A stretch of DNA of 64,000 nt, from assembly GCF_014645315.1 (NCBI RefSeq), contig NZ_BMLQ01000003.1, positions 185,804 through 249,803 on the forward strand, written 5' to 3'. The DNA comes from Citricoccus zhacaiensis. GTDB taxonomy: Bacteria; Actinomycetota; Actinomycetes; Actinomycetales; Micrococcaceae. The notes beneath the pieces are model-generated. The model ran no database searches. It was not told the DNA's origin and worked only from the letters and a program-made list of their open reading frames with translations. Position numbers and translations under genes: made by a program. Shown piece by piece: positions 61,230 through 64,000 of this stretch (the stretch's first letter is position 1; each line of letters opens with the position of its first letter).

Positions 61230-62000
61230 ATGACCGTGACATCCAATGACATCGAGGCCCGTCTTGCAGCAGTGCTGGAGGAGGCGTTCGAGGCCGGCAG
61301 GGGGATCTACGACGAGCGCGGCTTCACGCGCCGGGTCGGCTACGGCAACCGTCCCGCCGTCATCCACATCGACCTCGCCAACGCCTGGACCCGTCCGGGC
61401 CACCCGTTCAGCTGCCCGGGCATGGAGGAGATCATCCCCAACGTCCAGCGGATCAACGAGGCGGCGCGCGCCCAGGGGGTCCCGGTCTTCTACACCACGA
61501 ACGTGTACCGCAACCGGGATGCCACCTCCGGGACGAACGACATGGGCCTGTGGTACTCGAAGATCCCCACGGAGACCCTTCCGGCGGATTCCTACTGGGC
61601 GCAGATCGACGACCGCATCGCGCCCGCTGAGGGTGAGGTGGTGATCGAGAAGAAGCGCGCCTCGGCGTTCCCGGGGACCAACCTGGAGCTCTTCCTGACC
61701 TCCAACCGCATCGACACCCTGATCGTGACCGGTGCGACGGCGGCCGGGTGCGTGCGCCACACGGTCGAGGACGCCATTGCGAAGGGATTCCGCCCGATCA
61801 TCCCCCGGGAGACCATCGGCGATCGCGTCCCGGGGGTCGTGCAGTGGAACCTCTACGACATCGACAACAAGTTCGGTGACGTGGAGTCCACCGATGCGGT
61901 GGTGGAGTACCTGAACGGCCTGGGCCCGTTCGAGGACACGGTCCCGAAGACCCTCGCCGATCTGCAGCCCGAGGTGGCCGCGCCTGCGGATCCGGCCTGA
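61230..62000 (+). CDS. N-carbamoylsarcosine amidohydrolase (isochorismatase family)
   Basis: This 256-residue cysteine hydrolase cleaves N-carbamoylsarcosine to sarcosine, CO2 and ammonia. The catalytic Asp is in VIHIDLANAWTRPGHPF (near residue 50), Lys in IEKKRASAFPGT (near 145) and nucleophilic Cys in TGATAAGCVRHTVEDA (near 176). The region from that Cys to the C-terminus closely resembles, as I recall it, the crystallised Arthrobacter enzyme of 264 residues. I chose the ATG at 61230 because GGAGAG lies just upstream. It is divergent from the hydantoinase and followed by a hairpin and an IclR gene. Confidence 0.92.
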   Translation: MTVTSNDIEARLAAVLEEAFEAGRGIYDERGFTRRVGYGNRPAVIHIDLANAWTRPGHPFSCPGMEEIIPNVQRINEAARAQGVPVFYTTNVYRNRDATSGTNDMGLWYSKIPTETLPADSYWAQIDDRIAPAEGEVVIEKKRASAFPGTNLELFLTSNRIDTLIVTGATAAGCVRHTVEDAIAKGFRPIIPRETIGDRVPGVVQWNLYDIDNKFGDVESTDAVVEYLNGLGPFEDTVPKTLADLQPEVAAPADPA

Positions 62001-62033
62001 TCCGGGGGCCGGGTCACGCCCGCCGTTAGCATG

Positions 62034-62080
62034 GGGTCACGCCCGCCGGTGGCACGCACGCCACCCGGCGGGCGTGACCC
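62034..62080 (+). terminator. Hairpin between the amidohydrolase and IclR genes
   Basis: A 20-bp stem with one bulged base and a short loop spans 62034-62080. A partial direct copy of its left arm lies at 62012-62025. No T-run follows, and it ends 22 bp before the IclR start, so it may also act in the leader. Confidence 0.6.
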
Positions 62081-62102
62081 ATCAGCTGCCGAGAGGAATG
62101 AC

Positions 62103-62930
62103 ATGCCGGACACCGCACCGGACCCCGCGCCGGCCGCGGAGAAGCCGCAGGGCGCCGCCGCCTCACTGCTCAACGGCCTCTCCGTGCTGGAGGCGTTCTC
62201 CGCCACCACCCGGCCCCTGCTGGGCGTCACGGAGATCTCCGAGATCGTCGGACTGCACAAGAGCACCGTGTCCCGCATGCTGGCCGGGCTCACCGAGGCA
62301 GGGTACGTCCAACGCGACCTGGACTCGGGAAGGTACCGGCTGGGTCTAGGGATGATCGGCCTCGCCGGTCCGTTGCTGGCCGAGCTGGACGTCCGCCGGG
62401 CGGCGTTGCCCCACCTCGAGGACCTGACGCAGTCCACCGGGGAGACCGCTGCCCTGGCCGTCTGGAACGGCTCCGCGGCCATCGTGGTGGAACAGGTGGC
62501 CAGTCCGCACCAGGTCAAGCACAGTGCGAGCATCGGCACCCGGTACGCCAGGTTCGCGAGCTCATCGGTACGGGTCTTCCTGGCGGAGCTGCCGGCGTCT
62601 GAGGTGGACCGGCTGCTGCGCAGCGGATCCGTGGAGCGCGAGGGCTACTCCGGGCCCGAGGACGATCCGGTCTTCCGCCACCTCGACGTCGTCCGCGAGG
62701 CGGGTGAGGCGGTCAACGACGGCGAGACCACCTTCGAGGAGTACGGTGTCTCCGTCCCCGTGCGGGACTACCGCGGCAAGGTGGTCGGCTGCATCACCGT
62801 CAGCGCCCCGCGGTCCCGGGTCCAGTACCGGGGCAACCAGGCGGACCTGGCCGCAGCGGTACGGCGGGCGGCCGCCGCCGTGTGCGCCCGCCTCGGTGGT
62901 GCTCCCGAGGCGGAGGCCCTGGAGTCGTAG
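62103..62930 (+). CDS. IclR-family regulator 1
   Basis: This 275-residue protein has a winged helix-turn-helix at about residues 20-80 (LLNGLSVLEAFSATTRPLLG, ISEIVGLHKSTVSRMLAGL) and an IclR effector domain (ETAALAVWNGSAAIVVEQV; FEEYGVSVPVRDYRGKVVG). AGAGGAA precedes the ATG. It follows the amidohydrolase gene and converges with a second, clearly related IclR gene. It probably controls the creatinine/hydantoin genes through the 10-bp-phased repeats. Confidence 0.88.
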   Translation: MPDTAPDPAPAAEKPQGAAASLLNGLSVLEAFSATTRPLLGVTEISEIVGLHKSTVSRMLAGLTEAGYVQRDLDSGRYRLGLGMIGLAGPLLAELDVRRAALPHLEDLTQSTGETAALAVWNGSAAIVVEQVASPHQVKHSASIGTRYARFASSSVRVFLAELPASEVDRLLRSGSVEREGYSGPEDDPVFRHLDVVREAGEAVNDGETTFEEYGVSVPVRDYRGKVVGCITVSAPRSRVQYRGNQADLAAAVRRAAAAVCARLGGAPEAEALES

Positions 62931-62954
62931 GGGGAGCGGGTGCCCGCGCTCCCC
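62931..62954. terminator. Hairpin between the convergent IclR genes
   Basis: GGGGAGCGGG pairs with CCCGCGCTCCCC around a very short loop directly after the first IclR stop. No T-run is present. It probably serves both convergent genes. Confidence 0.5.
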
Positions 62955-62969
62955 GACGTGCCTGAGGGA

Positions 62970-63848
62970 TCAGGTCCTGCGCGCGGCCGCGGCAGGGGAT
63001 CCTTCCGGGCCCATGCTCGCGGCCCCCAGTCGCTGGGAGACTCGGCGCGCGGCCTCGCGGCAGTGGGCGGCCAGCTCGGGGGTCCGTTCGGCGGGGACGC
63101 GGTACCGGGGGGCCGCCAGCAGGACGGTGGCTACCACCTCGCCGCGATGGTCCAGCACGGGCGCCGCGATGCCCACCTCGTCCTGCTGGGTCTCGCCGTG
63201 GTTCACGGCGTGGCCGTCGCGGAGGACCGCCGCGAGCCGCTCGAGGTAGGCGGCCGGATCGGCGGGGGAGTCGAAGGTGATCCGCCCGGCGTCCACCAGT
63301 CCGCGCACGCGCTCCGGATCCTCGTGGGCCAGCAGGACCTGGACGCTCGCGCTCAGGCCGGTGGCGTAGCGGCTGCCCAGCACGGAGGTGTGCTTGACCT
63401 GCTGGCGGCTGGGCACCTGCTCCACCGTGACGGCGGCGGTGCCGTCCCAGATGTTCAGCGCCGCCGTCTCGCCGGTGGTCTCCGAGAGCTCGCGCAGGCA
63501 GTCCATGGCGATACGGCGGACGTCCAGGCCGGCCAGCAGGGGCCCGGCCACCGCGATCAGTCCCAGGCCCAGCCGGTACTTGCGCGAGGCCTCGTCCCGC
63601 GCGACGACCTGTTCCTGCTCCAGGGTGGCCAGGATGCGGGAGACGCTGGACTTGTGCAGGCCGACCTGGGCGGCGATCTCGGTGACCCCGAGGACCGGCT
63701 CCTCCACCGTGAAGCACCGGATGACCTGCAGCACGTTGACGATCACGGAGGCGCCGCGCGCCCCGTTGCCGGACTCGGCCCCAGCGCCACCGGACGCGGC
63801 GGCGGGGCCGGTGCGGCCGTCGTCGGGCCCGGTGCTGGTGGTGCTCAT
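62970..63848 (-). CDS. IclR-family regulator 2
   Basis: This 292-residue protein has a Gly/Ala/Ser-rich N-terminus (about 33 residues), a helix-turn-helix (VNVLQVIRCFTVEEPVLG, IAAQVGLHKSSVSRILATL) and an effector domain (ETAALNIWDGTAAVTVEQV; GIAAPVLDHRGEVVATVL). It is collinear with the neighbouring IclR protein in both domains, so the pair looks like an ancient duplication in convergent orientation. It probably regulates either the hydantoin genes or the minus-strand gene entering from the right edge. Confidence 0.88.
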   Translation of the reverse strand: MSTTSTGPDDGRTGPAAASGGAGAESGNGARGASVIVNVLQVIRCFTVEEPVLGVTEIAAQVGLHKSSVSRILATLEQEQVVARDEASRKYRLGLGLIAVAGPLLAGLDVRRIAMDCLRELSETTGETAALNIWDGTAAVTVEQVPSRQQVKHTSVLGSRYATGLSASVQVLLAHEDPERVRGLVDAGRITFDSPADPAAYLERLAAVLRDGHAVNHGETQQDEVGIAAPVLDHRGEVVATVLLAAPRYRVPAERTPELAAHCREAARRVSQRLGAASMGPEGSPAAAARRT

Positions 63849-63878
63849 GGTGGTCCTCCCGGGACTCGGTGCTGGGGT

Positions 63879-63896
63879 GGTCTCGGTCTCAGTCTC
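63879..63896. repeat. Short triple repeat before IclR regulator 2
   Basis: GGTCTC, GGTCTC and AGTCTC follow each other in tandem about 30-50 bp before the start of the second IclR gene. Its meaning is unknown; it does not match the 10-bp-phased operators. Confidence 0.35.
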
Positions 63897-63905
63897 AGAA
63901 TGCCA

Positions 63906-63934
63906 TGGCCCGGGTCCCCCGAGGGGCCCGGGCC
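63906..63934 (-). terminator. Hairpin terminator after the right-edge gene
   Basis: TGGCCCGGGTCCCC pairs with GGGGCCCGGGCCA with one bulged base. It lies just beyond the stop of the partial minus-strand gene and before the IclR promoter, so it probably ends that transcript. Confidence 0.55.
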
Positions 63935-63961
63935 ACGCAGTGATGGGTGCGGCGGCGCTGG

Positions 63962-64000
63962 TCAGGCGTCGATGATGTTGTGCTCCGGGCCGAAGCCGAA
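63962..64000 (-). CDS. C-terminal end of an unidentified gene at the right edge (partial)
   Basis: The last 13 codons (ending FGFGPEHNIIDA and a TGA) of a minus-strand frame enter from the right edge, upstream of the hairpin. Twelve residues are too few to name a family. By position it could belong to the creatinine/hydantoin module. The call rests on frame, stop and terminator only. Confidence 0.4.
   Translation of the reverse strand, partial: FGFGPEHNIIDA

Overview
The window is GC-rich with strong G/C third-position bias, uses many GTG starts, and shows actinobacterial hallmarks: a DtxR/IdeR-type iron box, a perfect CRP/GlxR-type site, a CarD regulator, a RamB/ScfR-type regulator, a desferrioxamine-type siderophore operon and a tandem glycine riboswitch of the kind seen before actinobacterial gcvP. 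Together with an ectoine hydroxylase and an N-carbamoylsarcosine amidohydrolase of the Arthrobacter type, this suggests a salt-tolerant soil or surface member of the Micrococcaceae (Arthrobacter/Citricoccus/Kocuria-like). The family assignment is inference. It looks like ordinary chromosome: no tRNA, rRNA, insertion sequence, prophage or CRISPR array was found.

Layout. 0.1-1.2 kb: ectD, the end of an ectoine locus lying to the left. 1.2-21.2 kb: a complete phenylacetate (paa) catabolic regulon: a transporter, paaJ-paaF-paaH, paaZ, the paaI-paaK-paaR operon and paaABCDE-paaG. It is split in two by a three-gene siderophore operon (desA-desB-desCD, 5.8-11.3 kb) with its own iron box. Five copies of a TetR-type operator in three intergenic regions tie the paa units together. 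21.7-26.2 kb: an Lrp/AsnC regulator divergent from a branched-chain 2-oxoacid dehydrogenase operon (E1alpha, E1beta, E2). 26.4-36.6 kb: a RamB-like regulator, CarD, a LmbE-type deacetylase, an SDR, a TIGR01777 protein, a secreted SLH-anchored phosphoesterase and an MFS transporter. 36.8-41.3 kb: a tandem glycine riboswitch with gcvP-gcvT. 41.5-44.4 kb: a membrane-anchored SNase-like protein followed by a umuD-umuC pair whose UmuD has lost both catalytic residues. 44.4-46.7 kb: a two-component system with a tiny secreted Cys-loop peptide encoded directly before the kinase. 47-50.5 kb: an MFS transporter, a DsbA-family protein, PdxK and a membrane protein. 50.5-56.8 kb: a PrpF/GalD-type tautomerase, a GntR regulator and three MFS carriers. 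57-64 kb: a creatinine/N-methylhydantoin module (fused HyuA-HyuB hydantoinase and N-carbamoylsarcosine amidohydrolase) with two IclR regulators.

How it works together. The paa genes convert phenylacetate through phenylacetyl-CoA and its ring-1,2-epoxide to acetyl-CoA and succinyl-CoA, and PaaR probably represses until phenylacetyl-CoA is present. The right end converts N-methylhydantoin to N-carbamoylsarcosine and then sarcosine. Three intergenic regions there carry the same three-element, 10-bp-phased repeat typical of IclR-family operators, so one regulator may join a distant transporter gene to the hydantoin genes. The least explained loci are the secreted-peptide/kinase pair and the protease-dead UmuD beside UmuC.
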